Origin: Notospermus geniculatus
Lineage: Eukaryota; Nemertea; Pilidiophora; Heteronemertea; Lineidae
Length of the DNA stretch: 64,000 nucleotides
Direction: 5' to 3'
Assembly (NCBI GenBank): GCA_002633025.1
Contig: NMRB01000427.1
Span: 244,952 to 308,951, forward strand
Position numbers and translations under genes: made by a program. Positions 48,498 through 61,500 of this stretch are shown in pieces. The notes beneath the pieces are model-generated. The model was not told where the DNA came from, did not search any database, and saw only the letters and a program-made list of their open reading frames with translations. Position 1 is the first letter of the stretch. Every line of letters begins with the position of its first letter.

Positions 48498-48745
48498 ATA
48501 TGGATTTTTGGAAGTTCCGAAACGCCAACGCGAACATCTACCTATTGGCAGTGTTGTAGATTTAGAGAACCAAAGAAAAGAGCAAATAACAAGAAATAGA
48601 ATATGAAAAAGGACTATTTCAATTGTTATTTGCTCTTTTCTTTGGTTCTCTAAATCTATCCTATTGTTCGGTGCTCTCTTCATGGCATCGAACAATAGGT
48701 TTGGCGTTGGCGTTGGCGTTTCGGGGGCTTTGCGAAAACTCTAGT
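48498..48745. mobile_element. Foldback MITE, family B, with nested hairpin
   Basis: The outer inverted arms contain CCGAAACGCCAACGCG at left and GGCGTTTCGGGGGCTTTGCG at right, as in the family member at 59183-59317. Nested inside is a second inverted repeat of 33 perfect base pairs at 48558-48590 and 48625-48657, starting AGATTTAGAGAACCAAAG. One element may have inserted into the other. Confidence 0.8.
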
Positions 48746-50670
48746 ATCTCCTTTCGCACCAATATGAACAGTCTCGCGCAGCCAGCCGTTTTGTTCCGCA
48801 GTGTTACACGATTCCCCAGATTCGCAACAGCGAACAGCGGCTGGGTGACAGAGATTACATGGAAGATGTTCACCTCTTGACTCTATGGCGACGTGCTACA
48901 CAGCCGATTGCATACTGATACCGCGGCAGAAACTCCCGAAATAATGATTGTTGCTCACCGGTACAGTCAAATTCTATCGAACGTTTGGGTCATGCAGAAC
49001 CGTGTCATAAGTTCACATGTACCGCACCTAAACGCACAGAAAACAAACACTTGTGGCAATAAATCAACCAGATGTCCAGCACATCAGGTCAATATTGAAG
49101 GCATCTCGGTGGACACACCTGTCAATGAGAGCGAACTCGACATCATCTAAAGTGCAAAGGATCAATGAGTCCATCTCTCATGTCTCTAGAGTTAGTCGAT
49201 ACCTGATGGATGAATTGAATCGACTGCTTTATTGCTCTACACGGATCAGTCAAATACACAGAACAGTGAAGGGGAACCACCGGGGCCGCGTCTGACCAAA
49301 GCTCCCACCTCCCAGCCAATGGTAAAGGTATCTCCACCAGTGATTAGTGTGGGAGATGGTGGATTGAAGTAGTGATTGGGCTATGAACACAAGATATCAG
49401 CTTTAAACAGCCTTTCCCCCAAGAAGTATCAGGTTCCACATGTCAAGACATACATTGCATAATGAAACTTCCTTGAGGACACGTTTTTGAACTGACAAAT
49501 GCTGTCTTTTCTTGAGTTCAGTCCTGATTACAGAGGTATGAACAGATCGGAAATGACCATGAGACGTATGGTGTTCTCAATAGAGGGGTGTCCTCCTGGC
49601 AGAGGTGTCCGATAACGGTGGTTTCACTGTTTATAATCGTACCTATAATGCGCCACAAGAAGCTTGGTAAACATTTGGTTTGCAATTTGGCCCATATCTT
49701 TGACGTACTGCTCCATCGGTCGGTTGGCACCTGCCGTATTGCAAACGCAGAATAATAAAAACTATTCCGACTGGTATAACAGTGCCACATTTAGAACTCT
49801 TTACTATTGTATTGATATCGAGCCTTTTCTATCTGTCGTCTTCAATAAAGCGTATTTTGATTCATTGGAGCCAAGGGTATGTTTGTTGTGCTCAAATTCT
49901 AAGACACGTCAGAATGATTCCAACAAAATAATGGAAATGAAAAATTGGATATTTCGGGCTCGGTGATAAACATGGAAAAGGCACCTGGCAGCATGTCAAA
50001 CCACGAATTACATACCTCCCAATGTAAATTTGAGTGGAGTAAATAATTGATAAATGATAATATTATTCACTTGTTATAGAAATTCGGTGATTTCTTGACC
50101 TGTTTTGCTGGAAGATATCTTCGTCGATTCGAAATCTCAACGATGGTATTGTAAGAAGGAATGTTGGCATAGGTCATGTGTACTTTTAGCGAGCCCTGAG
50201 TTGGGCTGTGATTGATCGGATCAAAACATACGAAAATGAATAATAACCGATGAGTGCTGGTGCAGGAGGCCTATAGCGGTAGGCCTACTACAGGAAACAT
50301 TCTACTAAGTGGGGAGATCAATGGGTAATCACCTCCGTACGCCTGCATCATGTGCAAAATTTTGTGAAGGTGCAGTCACAATGAAGCAGGCCTACAGCGG
50401 ACGTTATACTCTGATTTCGCTGCAATCCAAAAATAAAGCGCCTAATTTCTTGCACCTCACTTGAATTTGGTTGTCTATACATGTATATTTGGCTGTTTAT
50501 ATCGCAAGGTGGGCGAAAAAAGAAATCTACTACGTACAAGACGTTGCAAAGTAAACCCCTCGTAATAAGAGTCCTTCCAGCGTAGGCCTACTTGCGGTCT
50601 GATCACGCCCCGTTGCGCGGACGTGTATGACGTCATGAAGTTACAGCTCATGCCATTGGTTGTAAAGCCT
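48746..50670. other. Intergenic, no gene seen
   Basis: Both strands were read. Short open frames only, with no recognisable domain or splice-consistent series. Confidence 0.35.
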
Positions 50671-50926
50671 GCCGCACACGAGTGCAGTTCTGTCTCCGAC
50701 GTTGCCGCCATAGGAATCTTGGTCTCAGCATCCTGTTTAGTTACCGCACACGGTGCGTCAGCCGCCGCACACGATTGAAAATTTGTCTCCTGTAGATGCG
50801 GTGTGATCTGCGTTGGAGGCAAAAAGTCCGTCTTCGCCTCTGCCTTCGACCACCGCACACGATGACATCTGCACGTAGGAGGCAAAAATCTCCATAGTTG
50901 GAGGCAAAATTGCACTTGTGTGCGGC
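50671..50926. mobile_element. MITE-like element with GCCGCACACGAG ends
   Basis: 256 bp with inverted ends GCCGCACACGAGTGCAGTT and its near-complement ending TTGTGTGCGGC. The words CCGCACACG and GTTGGAGGC also recur in inverted order inside, as if a second partial copy were nested. No clear target duplication was seen. The 154-codon minus frame here (50475-50939) is read through the repeat and is not called. Confidence 0.75.
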
Positions 50927-52510
50927 CCGCGAAACGCACGGACTGTCGCTGCAGTGCAGATTGGTCAACGCCGGACGCGATTCACTGCAAACTACAAATT
51001 CTAACATTGGTGTAGGTAGTGGGTGCGTCTTTTATACCGGTATCACATTCTTTTCATTGGTTCACGAATTGTAGAAATTCCATGGACATAAATATAAATT
51101 TGATAGCTGAATTGACCCTTGCTGACACATCCGTGCGATTCTCGAGAATTTAATTGTAGGAATTCCTCACGACTTGGTGTGTATAGGCTATCTTATGAGT
51201 TATAACTGCGATGGGGATAAGATGACGGCCTGGGTCAAAGGGGAAACAGTCGGAATCTGATGAAGAAAATTGTTCTCCACGTGAATGGGCTGATTCGGCC
51301 ATTGCACCGAAGGTCAAATACCCAGACTGATGTACAAATCTGTTATAGGCCTATACATCCCTTTTCTTGTAGTAGGAAAGAATATCCCATGGAAAAATGT
51401 CCCACTCTACCGCTCCGTAGGGTCTTCGGGCACGTCGACTGGAAAAAAACTGACTCTGACCATTAGGCCCTGCATAAAAATAAACCTCTGAAAAAAAACT
51501 TCAAATTTCTCAGTAATTTTTTTCCGGCCGATGCTGTGTTTCAGCTTCTTGATGTCGGAAAAATAAAATTGCACGAACTTTGAATGAATAAACTTCGCCT
51601 TTTTGCCATGCATGCGATGCAAGTTATTTTGTTTCTTCCGTTCTTGGGGAAATGGAGGACGGTATAATGGTGATTTCCCCCCCCCCTCCGACTGAAGATT
51701 TCCTACCAAATTTCCCGTAAACCAAGTAATAAAAAAAACGGCCTCAATACGATGAATACTTTGTTCCCCGCACACTTTATCGGAGGACAGATTTTCCTAC
51801 TGCACATTACAGATGATGGTAAAGGTACACGGCGGGAATTCGGGTTTCTTGCCGGTCGTGGGGGAATAAAGCAATCAGGATGCACGATATTTCATAGAGT
51901 ACAGAGTTTCTGACAATAGGCATGATAGGTAGGCGTACGCGCATAATATATGGGTGTCAAGACTGCATATTTTATGTAAAAAAATGAAAACAAACTGCCT
52001 GTTTCCAAAACTATTATTTACGTCTTTTTTTAACTACATGCCATTGTAACACTTAATCACATTCAGAGAACTGCGGAATCCGGAACTGTCATGCTTTCCC
52101 CAATGATCCGGTTCGTATACAGATGTACTTTGCTGATGACCGATGTATGCAACCGCAATATACCGATTTTTTAATTAGTCCAAAATCTGAGGAGTTACGT
52201 GATCGAATCGTTATCAGTGCGCATCAAGCCGACAAGGCAATGCAAGTACAGAACAGGGCCACAAGATGGCAGGGGCGCAATTCATTGAAATGTGGTAAAC
52301 CTATTGGTTTACTCATAATCGATAAAAGAACAGTAGGTCATTTACATTGATCAATAAAAAAGTGTGATAGATGAACTCGTCAAACTAATTTATATTGAAC
52401 CAATTGCTTGCGACAAGCTCGTTGAGAAATTGATCGTAAACAGAACCACACGTCAGTGAGAGTGCGCGCACTGGTGACGCGGGATCGACGCTTCATTGGC
52501 CGGGCGCGGG
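50927..52510. other. Upstream flank of the P450 gene, no gene seen
   Basis: No coding exon was recognised. A poly-C run is present at about 51680. The stretch likely contains distal regulatory sequence of the cytochrome P450 gene, but no specific site can be named. Confidence 0.35.
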
Positions 52511-52518
52511 TATATAAG
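52511..52518 (+). promoter_or_regulatory. TATA box of CYP46A1-like gene
   Basis: TATATAAG lies 34 bases before the first in-frame ATG (52545), just after GC-rich GGCCGGGCGCGGG. A start site about 25-30 bases downstream would fall at about 52537-52542, leaving almost no 5' UTR before that ATG. Translation might therefore use an internal Met (52569 or 52596). Confidence 0.65.
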
Positions 52519-52544
52519 AATCGGTCCGCATCACGCGGTCTCAT

Positions 52545-55500
52545 ATGGAAGAACGAACTGCAGATGTCATGAACAGAGAGATACCCTGGGCAAACATGGT
52601 TTCGGCTGCCGCTTCGATTTTCAACTACGGATTAGCGTCCGTGTTCCTTGTTTTCATCTTGATAACCGTTTCGTCGTGTTCTGTCATTTATTTGATATTT
52701 CTTCATTATATGCACAACAGATACGCCCATATCCCAAGTCCGAAACGAGCAAGGTAGGTCGTATTTTTCATCACTCCTGTTAATCGCTGACTATATGGAA
52801 CTTGCTGATGATAATGTACTTTCATATTACAGGACTGTTTTTTAACTATAATTCCCATGTAATATTTCCCGCTGATTATATGATCAAATATGGCCAATTA
52901 AAAGGCGCCTTTATGACAACCATGTGGGCTTTCTCGAGAATAGAAAAAGTGTAATGGATTTTGGCGTATTGATTTTTATTTGAAATCAAGTGAGTTGAAA
53001 TGCCTAAGAGGGAAAATTCTAGTAGGCCCAGTAGCGCCTAGTTACACCTGAAAACTCAAACGTCTTTCAATATTTTTCCTATCGATTACCGGTACGTACG
53101 ATCCTTTGAAAAAGTATTTTTTCCCTGTCATTGAATTGCCCCCTTAAATTTCCGTGATTGTCAGAACACCCCCAAGTTGATATTTTGTCCAAGTTGATAT
53201 TTTTGTCCGACAGTACACAGAAATAGTTTTAACTTTCACTTTCTGACAGAAATCACGCTTTTAAGGCAGTTGCATTTTTCACAAAGAATATATAGGGCGA
53301 AATCCCGCCATCTAGGAAATCATACATTTTTGAATTTAGAATCTGTTTTAGGACCAAAATATGTCATTTTTTATCACCTCTCATTTTGGAGTCCACTTTA
53401 GCATTTTTTTGTCGTGCACATTTTTTTGGACAGTTTCCGCGGCACGGTTCTCAGACACAATTTCCTAACTCACAAGCATGAATTTGTATTTAGGAGCGCT
53501 TTAGTGCATGTCAGTGACAGAAATGGTCTCACAGGGATGATCTGACAGACATGAATATTGTTGTGTGCTGCCAGCTAAAAGTGCACGGATATGTCTTTTC
53601 GAGATTATAATCTTGGAGAGATATTCTGGTAACACGTGTTCTATCTGTTTGACAGGAAAAGAACCCTCTTTTCAGAACCGCACCGCATTTAATTTGTCAC
53701 GAACAACTCCATAAATCACAGGTATTCATCGTTTGACAACGGGACCAATTTATTATAGCCACTTACCATAGTTAAAGCTTACTTTTCAATTCAGCTCAAG
53801 AAACATCATTTGTAACTCAAACAACAATAACGAAGTGCAGAAAGCTTACTTATCATCCCTATTTCTCTAAAGGACATCAGTCTGTAATTTTGTGATATCA
53901 CATCTGCAGTCTTCCAGAAGCAGAGGAAGTCAATCTGGTCCACAACTCAGCCCTTCTTCATGAGCGTCAAGCCTTAAAGCTTTAGATTATCAAATCTAGA
54001 TTTAAATTTTCCAAATGCGTTAACATCTGCGTAACGTTTATTTGCATTATTCTTATTTCATTTCTCCAATTTCGGGTTCGATCACCTGAACATTCAGCCA
54101 AAAACCGTGCAAAAAGAAATGAAAGAAAGATTAATGACTTATTTACGACACCCCATTGCACCCGGAATTCTTGCGGTTAACACTACTGGGTCATTGCCAT
54201 GAATAATGATTTTGATACTACCGGGCCTTGCGAAAACGAACTAGGTCAATACAGTCGATATTTTTTCTACCCGTTTTGGAAAACCGTGGATAACGAAGGG
54301 GCTTTTATGGCAAAATACTTGTCCCAACTGGACCCGTCGCCACTCTACGTAACAACGCACGCAAAGACGCGTTATCGCGAAATTTCTTTGTCCCCGCAGA
54401 AATGACAGGTTAGGCAATGATGAAGAAAAAGCTTGATGTAATTTGACATATCAAATGCAAGTTGACTCGAATTCTTTCCACATTTAGTGATGGTTTCTTT
54501 GTTTTGCTTGGCGTACGCTCGTTTAATTCTTCCTATACCACCTAGCTTTTGAATCGACCACCTAAATCGCAGTACCGCAGTCAGCTCGTGAAATGTACTT
54601 TAAGCGCTTCCTAGAATCAAGGTCATGGGTTTTTTCGCACAGTACCTCAGGCAGTTATCAAGGAAAAAAGTCAGGGTCGATCAACGTTCTCTACAATTGA
54701 TTGCGGTTGATTTGCTCCGCATTAAAAATCTAATTTATTTTTTTCTGTCAGGTTATTGTGTTCTAATCAGGTCAATTGAAAACTCATCTGCATCTGATAA
54801 TTTTTTCGTAACCTGCTCACATTCGATTTCACGTCGAGATGGGCCGCATCATCTGTGTATTGAAGAATGGCTTCTCATACAAAAAATATGCATCAATGAA
54901 ACAAACTTAACGTGGAATAGAGTTCACCTCACGGAACCTTCATTCCGATCCGCTCAAGGAAACGGAATCTGCTGGGTAAACAAGCAAATTAGCTGGTAAA
55001 GTTCACAGCCTTCTTCTGGCCAATGACCAAACGAAACAGTGTGAAATGCAGCCTGAAATAGAAATTACTCTAAAGTCATCTTTATAACGCCTGTTCATGG
55101 TGGCCTCATTTCGATATTTGAAATACCGGTAGCTATCATCGATGTCAATTTAGCACATGACGTAGTCTTTAAGGTAAGATTCGGGAAGTGGTCAACGAAC
55201 CTTCTTCATCTTCGGCTTTTTTTATGTTTTGCAGTTTTATCCTTGGGCACCTCCCTCTTATACTAAATGGTTACAGAAAAGGCAGCTACTTCGTTGAGAT
55301 ACTACGTCAATGGTATGTTAAGGCAATTTCATTTTGGTATTCGATATTCTCTTGCTCTAGCTGCTTACCCAAAATCGTCTGGGGTAGCCGTCAGACGCAA
55401 GTCTTAGGTCGCAGCCGAGTGTAGATGGCAGCACCGATGGATCAGCCAGAATGGCCCTCTTCTGTGATTAAGGAGTGAACTTTACAACTGTTTTCTACAG

Positions 55501-58500
55501 TTGAAGTAATGTACATGTATAAAGATATAGGGGGTTAAATTCCTCGACACCAATTATTTGAGAAGGCAAGTCTTGGGCTTTCCCATAATTCCCCATTAGG
55601 TTGTTTGGTGAAATTGTCCGGCTTGTTCGATGTCCAAATTTCATTATAGGGTTGAAGAAAATGGGAACACCATTGCCATCTTCATGCTTCATCGTGTGTT
55701 CGTGGTCACCGTGGATCCAGGCTCAGTCAGGGTAAGTAACAGACCTCATGCAGTCCTTCGAATCATGTGCCGAATACTACAGAAACCAAAGCAAACAATA
55801 AAGGATTCCTAGATGCAAAAGCACAATCGAAGTGATTTAGAGACAAAGCCGACAGAATGACGGATAGACTGGCCCTCTGTCCTCGAGCCGCTCCGCTAAT
55901 ACGTATTAGTAGCGGAGCGGCTCGAGGACAGGGACCAGTCCAAATGACGGATAGTGCGGGACGGCTGACAATGTAATCATATTCCACAGGAGCTGATGGT
56001 GACCGGCGGACATCCAAAAGACCCGGACAGTTACAAAGTGGCGTCCTACCTTTTCGGGGAGAGATTCCTTGGTAACGGGTTGGCTACCAGTACAGATTTT
56101 ATCCACTGGGCACACAGAAGGACAATCATAGCTCCTGCTTTTCATAGAAGGTGAGTTTTATTCTATTAGTCCCTACAGTTTCACGCCCAGTCCGGCTAGC
56201 TACACGTGACATCGCGTTTCAAAGTGCGCCTGACCTAATCGAACCTTTCCCTTGGGCCTGGTTTTTGTGTCCGAACATACTTAACGAGGGTCGTAAAGGT
56301 GAATAAATCCATACCATAAAATCCCTCATTGCCCTCATGAAAGGACTCTCCCGCGTTGCATGTCTGGAAACAATTCAAAGATTTACGAGCGATTTATCCC
56401 TTGCGCTGTCGCCGCGTCGCTTCAAGCGCGATTAAGCATGGCGCACACGAGCGACTAAAATGGGGGCGACTACCGATGCGACTACTCGGTCGCCTGCGAT
56501 AATTACCTTGGAGGGCGATCAATGATGTCATCCGCGACATCACTGATCTTCCAAAGAAGCATTTGTCGCACACGAGCCAACAAAAACTAAAAAAACTGAA
56601 AATATGTTTAGTCGCTTCTGTGGTCGCAAGGCCGGTCGCCTAGAAAATCGCTCGAAAAATCGCTCGTGTGCGCCATGCTTTAGAGGAATCCCGATTTGCA
56701 AGCTGCAACTGACTTGACTGACATTTGATCGTCACCAGGTTCAGGGAGTTGGTAGGCCTACTTCCTGGTTCTGGATTATGGATCATTTTTCTAATTTGGA
56801 CAATCATTTTTTTATACCTTGGTCCTCGGGCCAGCCGCTCGGAAAACGTCAAGAAAAAAAATAAAAATAAATATTTATTTTCAGCCTGTCCTGGGGCCCT
56901 CCGCTCTGCAAAATATACCAAATAGAATAAAATTAAAATTTTATTTTTATATTTTTTCCGCCCACCGCCTTGAAATTGACCCACGGGTTTTTATTTTTTT
57001 CCTACCGCCGCTCTCATATGACCCCAATTTCTGAAATAAATTTCGTGATGCCTATGTTCAAATTCTTTTAACATACGTTGTGAAATCGGCCCTAAATAGT
57101 AAATGTTCTTCAGTGATGTCTTTTTAAAGGTTTAATATCAGTTTGGATGATACATGTATCAGGATAATTCTGTCTGTTTAAGTTGTAATTCATAATGGCA
57201 AGGTTGACAATTTTTATTTTTTTCCAAAATAAAAATTTATTTTCAATAAAAATATTTAATTTTTTTCTATCCTCCTCTCCAAAAAAAAAGTCATAAACAG
57301 TTCGAGGACTTGAAAAATATTGAAAAATAAAATTTTATTTTTATTCTTTTCCCGCCCTCCTCTCTGTCAGGTCTGTCCAAAAAGCCCGAGGACCAAGGTA
57401 TAAAAAAATTATCGCCTTGCCATCAACGCGAAAGAAAATCGGGTTCGGACAACAATAGACAGAGAGTCAGAAGAAGTACGGTATTTTTATTTTACGTACA
57501 GGTTGCTCCTCAAGCACATCCATGATTTCAACCGTGGAGCCGATCGCCTCATGAGTAAACTGAGATCGATGGCCAGTGCGGAAAAACCGGTCAAATTGCT
57601 TCATCAGTTTAACAGGGCCGCCCTGGACATCGTTGGCAAGGTAAGCAATACTACGGGAATCCTTCTACATGTACTTCCTTAAGGCAGGCCAATTCATACT
57701 TCGTCACCGACCAATATGCGGAGCAGAAATGCTTCATTTTTGTAGCGATAAATAAAACAAAACGTCCCGAAAAGTTGTCGGTGAGGAAGTATGAATTGGC
57801 CCACAGCGCGTATACTTCAGGTGTGAAAGGAATCCCAGTCCCCCTGGAATCAAAGTCCGTTCTTATTGTTCAGCGAGGGATTAGAATATATGGCTAGAGA
57901 GACCATGACCATTCGAATATAACCTTACAATAGCGGGCTATTGTTTGGAGGATCTGCATTCCTAGGACGCTGATTCCTGCCACACCTGCAATACCGGACT
58001 TTCAATTTTATCTACATGTATGCAACCTCGTTCCCAGTCATCTCACAGGGTGCCAGGATTCTCGTCCGCGTGGAGAGAGCCTATCCGAATATCGCGAGAT
58101 CTTGCAGGAGGGCACCGGGAACCAGGCTGACATGTACAGTACGACGCCCAAGTCGCATTTGCGCGTTCTTTCGCGCACGTTCGTTCGTTCCTCCTTCGTT
58201 CACTGTCGTTTTTCTGATCAGTACTGTCGTATATGGTACTCAATTGAAACTCCAGCCATATCTGGGCGTAGGCGAATTCGGTTCAGTGATCTATAATTAG
58301 CAAACATGTATCCAGAGGCAAAGGTGTGAGGGACATGTCATCGTTCCTCTGCGGTTAACCTGGTGCATTCTCATGAAGTAATCGTAAAATAGCAATATTC
58401 GTATTTCATATAATTATTGTACATGTATATACACGAGAATCAGAGAGACCAATGGTCATTTGCTAGGTATGGTATGCCATTGCTTTGAATTCATCTTTGC

Positions 58501-61500
58501 GAATCGACGACGCAAATCTGGAAGGGATCTATTCGGGCCAGGGCCTACTTCATAAAGCAACCGACGCATCCTGAGCTGCCTCTCGGGGTACATTTTAGTC
58601 GATAGGCCTTCTCAACCTTATCTCTTATTCACTTTCTTACGTTTCTTATTAACTTTCGATATATACACAGTGTAAAAAATTATGAATATTGCCCGGACGC
58701 ATTCCGTTGGAGGTTGGGAATTTGAGGTGGAGACCAATGACATTAATTCAATCGTACATATTAAGCTAATATCATCAGTCACCAGCATCCTTTAGCCGAA
58801 ATATAGGCCTTTTCCCGTTTGAAGCGGATACAAATTGACCTATCACCGAATTTTTCTACCAAAGTGCGATGACACTCGCACCAAACCACATACTTGTCAT
58901 TATCAGGTCGTCTTTGACACTATTTTCGCTGCTTAAACAAACTTCACTGATTAAAGTAAATTGAGTACTTTAATCGACGTACTTTTACGGAAGGTCGCAT
59001 ACCTTAATTTAGTGAATTGATTTTGGGCCTTGCTATCGATGTGGAGATCGTAAATATCATTTGACAGTCCTGGCGCTACAACGCGGAAATGTTCAGGGCT
59101 GTTCGTAACTGGATTTGGCACCATAGCAACGGGGGTGGGGGTGGGGGGGGGGGTGGATGGGCGTGTTCAAGAAATCGCATAATAGGGAGTTTTCCTGAAG
59201 CCCCCGAAACGCCAACGCGAACGCCAAACCCATTGTTCGATGCCAGGAATAGAGTAGTACCAAACAAAAGGATAGGCGTTCGCGTTGACGTTTCGGGGGC
59301 TTTGCGAAAACTCCCTAATGTTGGGTTCCTCTACATCCTCGTATCCAAATAAGGGTTCCACACGCAATTCTAAGATTCCATTATACACTAAGCATGGTAA
59401 CTTACGTTCCTGAAGACGGATGTGGCGTTAACGCCAACATGGCTAATCGGCCTCGAGGTAAATAACCGTAAACGCCAGGATAGAGATCTAACGCCAAGTT
59501 ATTTTGAACAAACCGCGGCCATGAACTTAAAGGAATGGAATTGTTCGACCCAGTAAAAGTACAGAAAAAAGGTGCATTCATTATCAACTGCCCTGAGTAT
59601 CGGCTTTAAGCATCCTGCAACATCAGAACGACCGCGAAAGATTAAGAACTGTGCAATGCCCTCGACTTTGCGATAGCCGAGGCTAAGTATTTGGCCTCCC
59701 ATTACAAGTAAACGCCGCGGGGAATCGAATTCATGGAGTTAATGCCATGAGCCGATACTCGAGATCACTCGACCCATCTCATGGTAGACGTCACACGCAG
59801 CGGTAATACACCATCATTTGAAATGCCAGCCTTTTGCGGTCCAAAAAAATTCAAAAATAATCTGGATCACGTGTTTTTTCAAGATATGCAATGACCTCTA
59901 AATAAATTGTACTTTTACGAGTAGTAATATATACCTCTAAAAACAGCATGGCACCTGTTAATGTAGTGTTTACCAGCTCGAAAAACGAAGTCGATCTCAC
60001 GAATTAGGTGGGTGGAATTCGAGATTTAAAGGTCATTCAACAATCGAAATAATTGAAATGCACTTTAGCAGGTAATTGAGTCGCGAACGCCGAGTTTACT
60101 TCTATTGAAATTGATCAAGTGATTTGTAATATACACGGTATTGTGTATCACGCTAACAGCATTTTTGTGATTAATCGACGCCCATCGTATGCCATTCAAA
60201 AGAATTGCATTAAAACTGAGCATTCTTTTCGCCCCTTTCATCTACTCCCCCGATACCACGGAAAATGAACGTTTATGTACATTGTCTTCAAAAAACTGTC
60301 ATGCGCACGTCGGCGGTTAAGTTGAATCACGTAATTATATATATTTCCTTAAAGTTCACGATCAATATAATCTATAAGATGTACCGTATCAAAATAAATA
60401 GTACTATTTCATCAGGATTTTCTGTATTTCCACCCACACAACATCCAGGGGCGCCTTGTGGCTCTGTTTGACACTCCGGTTTCCTTCTACAATGGGAATG
60501 AGGCGTGTGGCGTCCAATTTAACGCACGGATTCTCCTAACCAGAATCTCACTTCAGTTGTTGCCGAGACCATGAATATGGTTTTGAGATACATGACTACA
60601 CTGAGACTCTACATCAATACAATTTGGTTTATCCGAAAATATAAAATTCCAACACCTTTTTTCAGTTGTTTGCTCAGGGTTTATTTTTTCTGATACACAC
60701 TGTATACCACTAAAAGCGAAAGAAGACAGCAGGTTGTCTATTCTTTCAAGGGTCGAAGATCACTGATCGTCAGTCAGTTCTGATTTTTGATTTGTTTATG
60801 ATATTTGACCCGCTCACCTCTGATGTTAGATTAATGAGCGTGATTAATGACGAATCATTTTGAGACAAGTGGCAATTCATTTAGTCATTCAGTTTATCGG
60901 TCATTTGATCGTGACAGGCTGAAGATCGTCATACCGTCCTCTTTGATGTATTTGTGGTCATGTCCATTAAAGTACAAGTTTACCAAACTATAGACTGACC
61001 GCAATCGAAGTCTTGTTGCTTGACTAATTTTTATGTTCTTCTACTTCATGCAGGTTGCTTTTGGTATGGACGTTGACTCCCTTCACGATGAGTGCAGTCC
61101 TTTCCCTAACGCCATCCATACCGCAATGGAAGGATTCTCAGAGTATACCAAGAACCCGCTCACTGGGGTAGGTTCTTTACGGGCGGTTATATAAAGACGT
61201 CACAAAATAAAGATCTCGAGTCGTTGTGACATAATCTCGAGTCGTAGCTATAAGAAAGACGTTGGGTGGCGCTGCGTTCGTCAGGAAGATCTCGTTGGGT
61301 GGCGCTGTAGTCGGGGTGAATTTCCTCATAACTATCGACGCAGTGACTGTTTTCGGGACGCCCCGTAATATTTCACATTATTACATCAGTCACTTGTACT
61401 TTACTTGTTTCGCCGCCAGATTAATCCACTGTTGAGAAACTTCCACAAAGATGTCCGGCAGGCGATCAGGTTTCTCCGTGAAACGGGCCAGAGATGTTTC

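Noticed and set aside
50475-50939. 154-codon minus-strand frame
   Set aside because: It runs through an inverted-repeat element with repeated CCGCACACG words and shows no domain.
59089-59388. Small frames including a poly-Gly run
   Set aside because: Produced by a poly-G tract and a foldback MITE.
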